A stretch of DNA of 64,000 nt from Calcarisporiella thermophila CBS 279.70 (lineage: Eukaryota > Calcarisporiellomycota). The stretch's first letter is position 1, and each line of letters opens with the position of its first letter. The stretch is taken from the NCBI RefSeq assembly GCF_041956535.1, contig NW_027192206.1, positions 461,488 to 525,487 on the forward strand, written 5' to 3'. Shown here piece by piece: positions 51,348 through 63,048 of the stretch. The position numbers were made by a program, and so were the translations under genes. The notes beneath the pieces were generated by a model that saw only the letters and a program-made list of their open reading frames with translations, made no database searches and was not told the origin of the DNA.

Positions 51348-52868
51348 TTAACGTCCTCCCAATAGCTCCATTTTGCGATTCTTTTCCTTGAACTCTAGCA
51401 TGGTGTACCAGGCTCCCCCCATAAGAGTCAAGACAATGCCAAAACCGCCTAGGGCCGTCACAGTCTCTCCAAACAGCGGCACCACCACCAGGATGGTTAA
51501 GACTTGCTTGACGTTTCCGGCCACCGTCATCATCAGTGCGCTAGTCTTACCGTTTGAAGTGAAGCTCACCACGTTCAGGAAAAACGCCATCACGCCATTA
51601 AGAGCAATCAACAAGAATACGGAGGGAGTCATTTGCGTGTACCAGAAATCGGACACTTGGGTCAATTCGCCAGTAAGGCGGGCGTACATGAGGGATTGTA
51701 TAAAGGCAAGCGGCGACATGCGATAAAGCACATCCATGGGGTGGAGCTTTAGCTTGCCCACTTGTACACGATTGGTGACCACGGTTTTGAGGGCTGCAAG
51801 GAACGCACTTAAAACGGTTAGGAAAAGGCCTATATGCAGTAAGGTTGTAGTGGGATTATCAAGTTTGAAAATTCGGAGACTTTCATAGGTTTCATCAGGA
51901 TGCATACCAAATGAGGACTTGTATCCAAGATCGCCCAGCGAAGTGAAAGTGACCCCAGCTACAATCTAACGTTATAGCGATGTTGATACAGTTAGCTAAG
52001 CCCGTCTGAAATAAATAATGGAGGTACCCTTATCTAACTTACTGGTATAAGAGAGATATAGATTGCAGAGGGGTATTGCTTTTTCAATACCATTACAGAC
52101 AGTCCAATCGTGAACAAGGGTGTCATTGCGCGAATGATTTGATGAAGCTGATATAACAGAAAAAAATGACGGTAGGTAAAATCCGGTTAGAGTATAGGTC
52201 AAAAACATTATCCCAATCATCAAAGTATATCTACCGATATTTTTACTAGTTGTCTATTCCGCCAAAAAAAAATCATAAATTTTGTTAGTAGCCGAATTGT
52301 CGATAGCGCACCTAATAATAACTTACAGGGCCACGTTGCTTACTGCAATATTAAGGGTGTACAGAAGCGAGAACATCAGCATCACCATATTCTCCTGGTG
52401 ACTCAAGCGTGTTGGCTTGAAATGACCCATCTTAGCCGCAAACAATGTTCCCACTGCACCACATAATGTGTGGATGGCCGTAACGGTAAATGGAAACTTA
52501 AATCCTAGACTTTCAAAGACCGCTTTGTTGTAGATGGTTAAGACGAGGTTGAAGAAGAAGTAGAGGCCAAGCCATATATATGAATCAATGACGTTCGATT
52601 TTGCGGTAGGGGCGGTTGTTAAAGGAGTCGGTAAGGATTGGCCAGACTTAAGGCTAGACTGATGAAGCGGTGATGAAGTGGTCTGTGTAGTGATGATGGA
52701 AGGAGGAGCAAAGGGACTGAGCTTTAAGCGCGAGAAGGACGATTTGCGCTCGGTAATTGGCGATGGGGGAGAGGCTACATCGATCAGATTAGAGTACGGT
52801 AGGGAGACTGATGTGCTCCGCGGCCGTGAGGCGAAAGGGAATCTTGATGGTGGAATTTTGGGTGGATA
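51348..52868 (-). CDS. TPT-family (triose-phosphate/nucleotide-sugar type) transporter, 5' end unresolved
   Basis: Exons 52868-52327 (open frame, start not found), 52253-52235 (19 nt), 52147-52043, 51965-51908 and 51829-51348. Features are LYFFFNLVLTIYNKAVF, FPFTVTAIHTLCGA, HQIIRAMTPLFTIGLSVMVL, GYKSSFG, AALKTVVTNRVQVGKLKLHP, MDVLYRMSPLAFIQS and LTLMGGAWYTMLE, typical of TPT/DMT transporters with about ten helices in the Golgi/ER membrane. The cargo is unknown. The N-terminal 70 residues are Ser/Pro-rich. No in-frame ATG lies between the upstream TAA at 52871-52869 and the first helix, so a further 5' exon must exist. Confidence 0.85.
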
Positions 52869-53195
52869 TTAATATGGCTGAGAACGGCGGGCCAGAGAGG
52901 GGGGAGGGGGAGAGGACGGGGATGGTGATGCTCTTCAAAAGCAATATGCAGTTTGTTAAAAATAGAACAACCAAGAATAGTTGGAAATAGAACAGACGTT
53001 GGCCGCGCCTCGCAAAATCAAAATAAGTTAAAGTAAGACTGATTGGTTCGAATGATTCGATGTAAAGCAAGGGACCGCTCGAAAAGGGAAATCTCTGCTT
53101 CCATTAACCAAATCGGATTTATTTCAAGGAAAAAAGGAACAGGAACACTATTGCTAATTCACTACCCTATAAGTTATATTCTCTAGAATTGTCCT
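52869..53195. other. Same-strand spacer, possible undetected first exon
   Basis: About 330 bp between the TPT open frame and the ThrRS stop. One ATG at 53103 (minus strand, MEAEISLFERS) could begin the missing TPT exon, but no good GT donor joins it. Confidence 0.35.
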
Positions 53196-56055
53196 CTAGA
53201 TCTGGTTCTTTATTGCCTTGCTCTCCTTAAGCTTGACCAATCTCTCCACGACCTCCTTGAGAGGCACCGTCTCCGTCTTGCCCTTCGTTCCAACATCGTC
53301 ACGATTGCGCACATTGACAGACTGGGTGCTCTCTTCCTCAGCGCCCACCACTAGATGATGAAATGGCAAAGAGGGCGATCAGTTATTCAAAGCATTGAGA
53401 AACTCGAATTGTTCGAGAAAGAAGCAATTAGGGTTTAGACAATGTTCTACATACCGAAGATAAAGTTATATTGTGCAAGCTCTCCATTGCGAATCTTCTT
53501 ATTAAGTGTATTGTCGCCCAGATCTGCATCTGCAAACAAGCCAGCATCATGCAAAGCCTGTCTTACACGCTCAGCATAGGCGAAAAATGGTGCGGAAACG
53601 GGAACGACAAGGACCTGGCGAGGACTGATCCAGAACGGCCACTTTCCTCCATAGTGCTCAGTGAGAATAGCGATCATCCGCTCCACAGATCCGAGGACGG
53701 CACGGTGGATAATCACCGGTCGAGAGTATTGTTCTCCCTCCGAGTTCTCATTGCGATACTGGAGATCGAACCGCTCCGGAAGCATGAAATCAAGCTGAAT
53801 CGTGGCACACTGGTGCTTCCTCCTAAGTGCATCCGAAATCTTCACATCAATCTTCGGCCCATAGAAGGCACCATCTCCAGGATTGAGTTCCCAGGGCTCT
53901 CCAAGCTTGTTCAAAGCGCCCTCTAATCTTCTCTCAGCATCATTCCAGACTTCCACGCTTCCAAGATATTTCTCCGGTCTCGTGGAGAGCTTCAACGAAA
54001 ATTCAAATCCGAAAATTCCATACACCCGCTTCAAAAAGTCAAATACTCCTTCCATTTCGGTATCAAGTTGATCTTGACGGCAGAAGATGTGAGCATCATC
54101 TTGCTGGAAACGGCGCACACGGGTAAGACCAGTGAGGGCTCCAGAGAATTCATTGCGGTGAAGCACACCGAAATCGGCTAAGCGTAGAGGAAGTTCGCGA
54201 TAGGACCGCTCGCGGTGGGCGAACATCAGACAGTGACCCGGGCAGTTCATAGGTTTAAGCGCAAACTTTTCCTTTTCAACTTCGAATGCAAACATATTTT
54301 CCTAGCGATTCGGAAGAGTCGGCGATAAATGAAAATAATTATTCCAGTTAATAAAGTATAACACTCACCGAATAGTTTTGCCAGTGGCCGGACGTCTCCC
54401 ATAATTTAGTGTTGTAGATGTTGGGCGAAACAACTTCATTGAATCCACGGTTGCGATACTCCCCCTATCAGTTGAAGAATAATGGAAACCAGTTTAGCAT
54501 ATGGTTTATCTATCCACCTTAAAAGATTCTTTCGCACTTTAATGAAGTTCATGAGCGTGTTATATATCCGTGCGCCATGGGGGAGGAAGAAACAGCTACC
54601 AGGGCTCAATTCATGGAAGAAGAAAAGCTCTTGTTCCTATAGACAAAGGAGAATGAAAAGAATTAGAGCATGCAAATAGCAGATTCCTACGAAATTTTAG
54701 TCCTATACCTTGCCAATCTTGCGATGGTCGCGTTTTGCCGCCTCTTCAATGAAATGTTTGTATTCTTTCATCTGCTTTGCATCAGGGAAAGAAATACCGT
54801 AAATGCGTTGAAGTGAGTCATTTTCAGAATTTCCAAGGAAGTAGGAGGAGGAGTTCTAGGATCAGAGACAAAAATAATGAGTTATCACGGCCCTTATTTA
54901 TTATGTGCTAATTTTCCCATTTTATCCTCTTAATAAACATACCTTCATAACGGAGAATGCTTTTATACGGCCGGTATTGGGAACGTGCGGACCGCGGCAC
55001 AAATCAATCAGAGGCCCACAACGGTACACAGTCGTTGAGGTACCATCGGGAATCTTATCATTGATAATATGGACTTTATAAGGATTATGCTAAACATCGA
55101 AAATAAAAAATTGGATATTAAAAAAGAGTTCGGGAGAATATATAAGTATAGGGCAGAAGTACCTTGAACATCTCTAAAAGTTCCTCCTTTGTCATTTCAA
55201 GTCGCTCGAATGGTTGCTTCTCCTTCACAATATTTTTTGCGATGGTCTCGAGCGATGGATAATCCTGCGGCGAAACAACTCTAAAAATCGTTGATTTTAG
55301 TCAACAACTCTTTTGATACCACAGTACAAATAATCTGATGAGCTTACCGTTCATTTAATCCGAATTCATAATAAAAGCCATCCTCCAAGGGCGGGCCGAT
55401 GCAGAGGTGACAACCATAGTGTCTTTCTGCTGCCTCACCCAATACGTGAGCGCTTGAGTGCCAGAATACCATCTTGCCCTCATCATGTTCGAAATCCAAA
55501 AGCTCCAATTTGCAGGACGCTTCAAAAGGACGGGTAAGGTCCCAGAGTTGACCATTCACCTTTGCGATGACTACTCTTTCAGCAAGCGATTTAGAAATAT
55601 CGCGGGCAATATCCATTGGGGAGGTTTCCCACGAGGTAGCAGGCTTTTCGGAACCATCGGGTAACGTAATCGTAATAGCCTCGCGGGGTTTAGCTATTAT
55701 ACTCTGGTCATTAAATAAATGGTAATAAAAATAAAATGAGAAAAATTTACCCTTAATTTGCTCATCGTACTTTTTCTTCAGGTCATCGAACATCTTGATA
55801 CGATGCGAAAAATATTCGGGCGGTGGGGTGATCTAAAATTGGTGTTCTTAGCTTTTCAGACAAATGCCTTCACGAATATCCTATTAAAATTCTCCTAACC
55901 TCAAGCGGATATGAACCTTCATTGGCTCCTTCTTTCTTCGCTTTCTTGTCTGCTTTTTTATGTGCTGGGGCAGGCTTTGAAACCGGGGCATTGTTATGAT
56001 GGTGAACAGAAATATCCTCCATTTTTTCGGTAATATTATCGACTATGGTGTCCAT
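53196..56055 (-). CDS. THS1: Threonyl-tRNA synthetase, cytosolic
   Basis: Exons 56055-55900, 55832-55751, 55693-55348, 55280-55163, 55089-54943, 54855-54709, 54636-54538, 54464-54369, 54301-53455 and 53350-53196 give 730 residues. Order: Lys-rich leader; TGS domain ([20 protein letters not shown]); editing SAD domain with [16 protein letters not shown] and [10 protein letters not shown]; class II core with motif 1 region [15 protein letters not shown], zinc/ATP motif 2 [10 protein letters not shown] and [15 protein letters not shown], motif 3 [14 protein letters not shown]; anticodon-binding domain from about residue 600. The enzyme charges tRNA-Thr and also edits Ser-tRNA-Thr. No mitochondrial presequence is seen. 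Confidence 0.97.
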
Positions 56056-56295
56056 TTTGTCTCTTTTTATCCTAAAAAAAAGGAAGTTCGAGATAAGTCA
56101 GGATGAATTATTTATGAATTAGGCGCGTCAAATTTTGACTCGTTTGGTGGCTTAGTATTTATGTGGTCCAAGGTCGGAAGTTAAAAATGAGCCCATTGAT
56201 GAAAGGTGGCCAAGTTCTATTCGCAATTTTAATTAAATTCTTTCTCTTTACTCTTTCATATCTCCTATTTACTTATATCATCATTATAGATACCC
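56056..56295. promoter_or_regulatory. Bidirectional promoter, ThrRS / nucleotide-sugar transporter
   Basis: 240 bp between divergent starts, AT-rich near the transporter with pyrimidine tracts. Confidence 0.5.
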
Positions 56296-57481
56296 ATGGC
56301 ACATATTGATACAGAACAACCGATACCAGAGCAGAATACCACAATAATACCCAAATTCATCCTTGCTCTTCTCCAAATTTCCTTTGTTGAACTACTACTT
56401 ATGGGTTCGTTTATTTTTGGGGGATGCTGTACGAATGTGTATACACTTGAGGTGCTCGTCAGGTAGAATGCAGTATGAATGATCTCTGTAGAATCTAGCT
56501 AACGCCTACTTTTATGAAAAATAGCTCAGAACCTTCAACGGGACATCTCATAACGTTCTTGCAATTTCTTTTTGTTTCTCTCGTGTCCTTCCCCATTCAT
56601 TTAATCCCCACCTCCTTTAGCTCTATTTTCCGCCACCAAATACCCCACATCCCTCTTTGGCGCTGGGCCGTTCAAACACTCCTATTTTTCTCTGCAAGTT
56701 TGCTTAACAACTGGGCACTCGCTTTTAATATCGGCGTTCCCTTGCACATTGTTTTTAGGAGTGGTGGTCTCGCATTTTGCATGGTGGTTGGATGGATCAA
56801 TGGAAGAAATTATACCAAAGGGGAGGTAATAGGCGTTGGGTTTGTAAGTCTTGGGGTTATTGTTGCAACTCTAGGGTGTGTAAACTCACAAGAAAAGGTA
56901 ATTTTGTGTATTCATTTTTGATAGAGTCGTGATTTACTATTTATTTTAACAAATGTTTCTAACAGATCAATCAGTCGCCAACCGATACTTTCGAGGTTAT
57001 GAAAGGTGTCACTATCCTGTCAGCTGCCCTATTATTGACGACCGCAATGTCTTATTTTCAAGAAAACACTGTCCGTATTCACGGTCAACAACAATGGCGT
57101 GAAGGCCTTTTTTACTTACATTTTTTCGGGCTCCCTCTCTTCCTTCCTTTCCGCCGCCAAATACTGCACCAGCTTCACCTTCTTCTTACCAATCAATCGC
57201 CTTACCTATGGCATTTCCTTTTACTCAATGTAGTTACACAATATATTTGCTTGTTGGGCGTCCATCGATTGACGGCTATGGCCAGCGCGCTTACACTGCA
57301 TGTTGTATTGAGCGTGAGAAAGGTGCTCTCGCTGGGCATATCATTGTTGGTTTTTCGAGGGAGAAATAAGGCAACTGGGGAAATGGCTGTCTTATGGGGA
57401 ACATTGCTAGTTTGCTGTGGCACGATATTTTATTCATGGAGTCATATACGTTGTGACACTGCAAAGAAGAAGCTAGCTTAA
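56296..57481 (+). CDS. YEA4: UDP-N-acetylglucosamine-type transporter (SLC35B4/Yea4)
   Basis: Exons 56296-56462, 56525-56897 and 56966-57481 give 351 residues. About ten helices; the landmark start IFGGCCTNVYTLEVLV, STGHLITFLQFLFVSLVSFP, LLNNWALAFNIGVPLHIVFR, MSYFQENTVRIHG, EGLFYLHFFGLPLFLP and VVLSVRKVLSLGISLLVF match the UAA family and SLC35B4/Yea4 best. It would import UDP-GlcNAc (and perhaps UDP-xylose) into ER/Golgi for chitin or glycan synthesis. It lacks a dilysine signal but ends in KKKLA. Subfamily assignment is by motif memory. Confidence 0.87.
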
Positions 57482-58464
57482 TTGTAATTGTTTAGTCTTG
57501 TTCATTTCTGTAATTATAGAGTCGATATCTATATATATATGTTGCTCTTCTAGTTTCATCTTACTCTCCCCCCATTTTTTCACCACGCTAATTCTATATC
57601 CTTGTATATAGCTCATTCTTTTGCAATAATGTTAAGATTTTGAACTCGTATTTTATTTTTTGAAATAGCCTCTTTTTACATTTTCCTTATTTCAATATCG
57701 AAACAGCTTACAGATTGTATCATGATAAATGGGCGTCAGCCCGGACTTTCAATAACAGGCTTAGATTTCCGCATGCATGCTTATCAGAGTGTCCGCATAC
57801 ACCATTCGATTTTGGATGAGTGCATGTGGGTATCCATCTCATCAAGTTTCCATTTTTGGAAGCCAATAATCACAATAAATGGCTAGAGTTATAGATATTA
57901 TCCTTCTCTTGTAATTATTAGTTGGGTCGATTTGCCAAGAGCGTGAACGAGAATGGTTCCCAGAACAACAAACATTGATTCACCCTGGGATGGTTAGGCG
58001 CAAGAGGGGAGGAGGGATGCATGGTAATAGATTACAGGATAATTAGTCCTAAGTTCGTGTATTTTAAAAAGAACTCTCGCCAAGCCACTTCGCCGTCAGT
58101 TGCACAGAAAACTTTCGGTGGTTATTCTGCATTTCTTATTCTTTTTGTTCTTTTGAACACTGGAAATCCATAGGACTCATCCGTCAAACTCATTCCTTTC
58201 CTTTTTCATATTTTGGGAGGAGAAAACCACATCATCAGCTTTACACATATTTATTTTTTTGGCACTTTTATGCTATTGATGGAATTTTATTAGTGGACAA
58301 TTTACGCACCTCAGAATCACCTCAGTAAGCCCTGAGATGTGTATTTTACTCTCGCCCTATTTTATCCTTTAATTAGCCCCTCCTTTTTTTCATCCTTCAT
58401 TTTCTCCTATTAAATAACCTCTCCTCTTGAACTACTTGTTAGCTCTAAGGCTTCTCATCATTGC
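57482..58464. other. AT-rich intergenic, likely promoter of PI4P 5-kinase
   Basis: 983 bp without a recognised gene, T-rich near 58380-58420 just before the start codon. Confidence 0.5.
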
Positions 58465-60458
58465 ATGATTGGCATAATGGCCAACACGCGTAACACTGTT
58501 AGCCCTACTCCTAACGTTAAGCCAGCCCAGCGTACCTATTCAAGTCGTACTATCTACACGCCTCATAAGCTCTCAGAATCGTTTTCACTCAAGGACAAAG
58601 CTCACACACTTCCGACACATCACATTCCAAGTAATCGCAAGATAGACGCAGTATCGACTCGACTAAGTTTTGAGGTTAAGCAGCAGGAGGCAGCGGCGGT
58701 GCATAAAGAACAGAAGCAACGTGATGAACCAGTATTGGCGACGATTCCACGGTTATCGCACGACTCAACACAGCGTCAGCCTATTTCGCATCCAACTAAA
58801 GAAGTAAAGGTCAATGGGTATAATCCTAATATACAACGCTCTGCTACGTACGTCGCTCCACGCCGCACAACTACAGCTGTATCAAGCGCCATTCCGCGTC
58901 GTAATTCCTACGTTCATGGGAATGATGGGAAAGAACTACTTGAACTTCAGGAAGAGCTCGCACGGCGAAAGGCTCGCCGCTTGTCAAAACTCAAGCGCTC
59001 TGATGATGAAGTCTTAGTCGGGACTCGCATTGATGAGGGCCATGTTAATTATGTGCTGATGTATAATATGCTGACGGGTATTCGAGTCTCCGTTTCACGA
59101 TGCACGGCGAAACCCCAGCAAACTTTAACAGATATGGATTTTTCCGCCGCACATAAGATGACATTCGATATGTTAGTGCCAACTCGAAACTATTTGAATA
59201 GCAAGCTAATTGCTTTTTTGTTTGACTTAGTAATGGAAATGAGCTCACTCCTTCTGCGAAATACGATTTCAAGTTCAAAGATTATGCCCCTTGGGTCTTC
59301 CGCCATCTGCGTGAATTATTCGGCATAAATCCGGCAGATTATCTTATGTCACTGACGAACAAGTACGTTTTGTCTGAGCTCAGCTCGTCTGGCAAAAGCG
59401 GTGCTTTCTTTTACTACTCGCAAGATTATCGGTTCATCATCAAAACAATACACCATTCAGAACACAAATGGATGCGAAGAATTTTAAAGCGATATTATGA
59501 GGTGATTATTCTTAGATGGACACTCGCCAGACATTTTATCAATTTTCTTTTTTTTTTTGTTCCATAACAGCACGTAAAAGAAAATCCTAACACGCTCCTT
59601 TGCCGGTTTTATGGACTTCACCGTGTTAAACTACCCCACGGGAGGAAGATTCATTTCGTCGTAATGCAGAATGTATTCCCAGCCGACAAGGATATCCACG
59701 AGACTTTTGACTTGAAGGGGTCAACTATCGGGCGTTCAATTTCTGAAGAGGAAGCTCGCACGAATCCTCGTGCTGTGATGAAAGATTTAAATTGGCTGGA
59801 ACGCGAAAAACATCTTGAATTAGGACCTGAAAAAAGACAGATGTTTATCAACCAGCTGGAGCGAGATGTACGTTTGCTCCAGGAACTGAACATTATGGAT
59901 TATTCGCTCTTGGTTGGAATCCATGACCGCTCCAGAGGGAACAAAGATAACTTACGCGAGAATAGTCTATGGGTTTTTCAGGTAAATAGTCAGATGGAAT
60001 CAGTCTAATACCAATTATATTAAAGGCGGTTGCTAAATATATTTTTGACGTAGCCTGATGCTGTGAAAGAGGAGCGTGGTCTCCAGCGGATACCCTCCAA
60101 ACGTTCTGGTACAGTTGGTGCACTTCGTAAAGCTGTGGTGGAGTCCGATCCGGTTCGAGTTTCCTCATCATCCAATAAGCTTCCGAATGAAGCGGCTCCT
60201 GAGCGGTTTAAATGCGCTTTCTATGCTGACGAGGGTGGCTTTATGTCCACAAACGAACAAAACCAGGCCTCGAAGGAGCTGTACTACTTGGGGATTATCG
60301 ATATTCTAACCCCCTACAATTTAACAAAAAAGGCCGAGCATTTCTTTAAATCCCTGACTCAGGATAAATGTGGGATTTCAGCCGTTCACCCGCAAGAATA
60401 TGGTCAACGTTTCCTGAGATTTATTAAAGGAGCTGTTAAACGAGACAAACAAGAATAG
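58465..60458 (+). CDS. MSS4: Phosphatidylinositol-4-phosphate 5-kinase
   Basis: Exons 58465-59171, 59231-59501, 59571-59981 and 60054-60458 give 597 residues. A 190-residue basic, Ser/Thr-rich leader precedes the PIPK domain: [49 protein letters not shown] (Gly loop and catalytic Lys), [32 protein letters not shown], and the activation-loop/IID region [20 protein letters not shown]. It makes PI(4,5)P2 at the plasma membrane, which epsin, BAR proteins and actin regulators bind. The leader is shorter than in yeast Mss4. A second ATG (codon 5) is an alternative start. Confidence 0.94.
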
Positions 60459-60936
60459 TATGAATCAGTTAAGATCGTACGGGTCATGGAGTTTTTGGTA
60501 TACCTATTTGTATCTTATACTTTCTTCTAAGGAATTGTAATTTCTGCAGCCCTTCCTTTTATATTCCCCCTTCCACTCCTTTTTATATCTCCACTATCCT
60601 CAAGCGTCCCCACTACCCGTTGTTTGGGGATTTGGGACTATTCACGACCTACTTTCCCATCCCGACCAATACCCTCTGATATTCTTTCCTCAACCTACTC
60701 TTTTGACTCATTCCGTTCCTTTTATCGACCTTTTTAGTATTTCCTCTTCTCTATTCCTGCTAGCACTATCTCAACCATGAAACGTGTAAGTGCATACCAC
60801 CCTTTTCAGAGATTGTCTTTTTTTGTAGAGTTTTTGTTCTTTGTTCTTTTTTTTTTGTTCTCTTTCGTTTTCAGACTCTATTCTCAAAAATAAAAAAAAA
60901 TTATATTACACTACTCGGCATTTTAATTTCGTACTT
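60459..60936. other. Convergent 3' intergenic region
   Basis: 478 bp of pyrimidine-rich DNA between the PIPK and URI1 stops, with poly-T near 60850. Nothing else supported. Confidence 0.5.
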
Positions 60937-62881
60937 TCATGCGAAATTATTCCCCAATCTTGATTTCTTAAATAAAGATATCTTTTTTTGCTCCTCCTCT
61001 TCCTCTTCATTATCGTCCGCTTCATGCCCAGGTATTGGTAAAAGGTCGTCGATGACAGGAATATCCGGTTTAGTTCCATCAAAAGAAAAACCTCCACTAG
61101 CAGCTATCATATCATGCCGACGTCGATAATAATCCCTTGAAATCTGGTTGGGATAGTATAAGTGCTTGCAATCAGAAATAGGATAATATTGCATAGGATT
61201 TTACCTCTTTCATTTGCATTTTATACTCGAATTCCTCATCGTCAAATTGCTCTGACTCACGTTCTACCACAACGGACTTCATTAAATCTTCACTCTGCTT
61301 ATTCTTGGCAGCGGACGCAAGTTTTTTAGGATTTGAGGAGGATGCAGATGACGAGGATTGCATCGATTGCTTAAATCTCGACATTTTCCGAGGGGCAGTT
61401 GCAATCTCAGGTGGAGCGGGAGATGAGGAGGACTCAGACACAGAGATAGAATTTGTTTTAATAGTTTGATGTATAGGGTCAGTTTGCTGTATCTGTTGCT
61501 GCAGCTTCTGTTGCTTGAAAACGGATACTTTCGGCTGGGAACTCTGTACTCTAGTGGAATTAGCAGGTTTAGAAGGCGGGGCAACAGCCGTATTGACATT
61601 CCTTTCCTTCACAACCCCAATTGCGTCCGAAGAAGCCTGTTGTCTTTGTTGCATAAACCGAGACAGTTTTTTCTTCTCTGTCCCCGTATCCGATAGCCCG
61701 CGTTCCTTTACTTCTTTTATCTCCTTTCGTACCTCACCAGGTCCTCTCATTGTTTGTAGAGACCGAACTAATTGCGCAGCCAGTAGCTCATCTCCCTCCT
61801 CTATCACATCCATATCATCCTCGTCCCCCCCTTCACTATCATCTGATAATTCTTCGCGGAATCTTACTTGTTTCCTAGTCGGACTGGTGCTACTTTGTCG
61901 AAGTGCGCTCTTAATTGATGGCTCTTCCACACTTGTAGGTGTGGACGAATACGGCAGGAAATCATTTGGCTCCTCGTCATTTACTTCTAATTCATCTTGC
62001 TCTTCTTCGAGTTCAAGTTGGCGTAGTCGGGCGAGAATATCCTCGTCTTCCTTTTGCTCCTCTAAAGATTTCTCTTGTACAATAACTACAAGAGACAAAA
62101 TAGGTGAATTACAGAGCTATCAGAAAAAAAAATATTCTACTGAAATATTACCTCGAGCCTGCTCTCTTCCTTTACCCTTTTCAACCTTTTTGGGTGTTTG
62201 TTCTTCATCAGAATGATATTCTTCCATAATTTCAACTATCGGCAAGCCTTCTTCATTAGTCTAATAGAAGTTTAATAAGTATAGGCTCTAATGCAAAATA
62301 AGTGAAGCTTATTCAAAGAATTTCACGCATACCCCTCTAGTAAACGTTCCTGATTTCGTAGCTGCTCCAGGTGCTACTTCCAACTTGATCTTTATCTCTT
62401 CAACATTTTTGCGAAGATTTTCGATTTGCTCCTGAGTATCTGTTGAGAAGAAAGAGATAAATTAAGTAATTCGCAGTTTCGTTAAAACACCAATTAAACT
62501 AGGTAGTAACCATTCAATCTGCGGTCAATAATATCGCAAGCCTGAGATGCGCTTCGTTCAGCGAAATATTCTTCACCTAGCCTCACCATAACCTCATTGG
62601 TGTGTATGAGTTTGCCAGGAACAAAAGCACACTTGCCTAGTGGTACCTTTGTGAACATGATTTGTAATAATCAGGCTTAGTTACGATCTAAGGACTACAA
62701 GTCAACGGCTCTTTACCATAACCTGATGTGAGGTTTTTGAAGGCAAATCAGAGAGCAATGCTTTAAGAGATTGATATCCCTGGTGGACAGAGATGGCCTC
62801 TTGAAGCGTCCGTTCTGAAGCATGGAGAGAATCTTGCATAAGCTGCAGATATCTTCTCGTTTCTTCCTCTGAAATTTCCAT
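60937..62881 (-). CDS. BUD27: Unconventional prefoldin URI1/Bud27
   Basis: Exons 62881-62717, 62646-62511, 62439-62333, 62260-62152, 62085-61205 and 61143-60937 give 534 residues. The prefoldin-alpha part is residues 1-140 (coiled coil, VMVPLGKCAFVPGKLIHTNE beta-hairpin, second coil DTQEQIENLRKNVEEIKIKL). A long acidic/Ser-rich region follows, with RKMSRFKQ and KKKLSRFMQQR motifs. The URI/Bud27 end ISRDYYRRRHDMIAASGGFS is conserved. Bud27 helps assemble RNA polymerases and supports translation and ribosome production downstream of TOR. Its start is 167 bp from the divergent Drs1 gene. Confidence 0.92.
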
Positions 62882-63048
62882 GGTCGCTACGGGATTTTAG
62901 TCACCACGTTAACTAAGTTCGCGTTTTTGACTGCTCAATAATCGAGGTCACAAAATAGGTCGCAGTGTTAATTTGTCTGTAAACAAGGAATTCAAAGTCA
63001 CTTTTTTGTCTTGACCTTCTCTTCTGCAACCGAGAGAATCCGACAACC
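62882..63048. promoter_or_regulatory. Bidirectional promoter, URI1 / Drs1
   Basis: Only 167 bp between start codons. The core GTCAC occurs twice on the plus strand, with a related GGTCAC and AAGTCAC context, and a pyrimidine tract precedes Drs1. Confidence 0.55.

Noticed and set aside
60776-61140. Plus-strand two-exon frame (ATG AAA CGT, GTAAGT donor, TTTTCAG acceptor)
   Set aside because: Its product is low-complexity and lies antisense to the conserved URI1 C-terminal exon, which is clearly the real gene.
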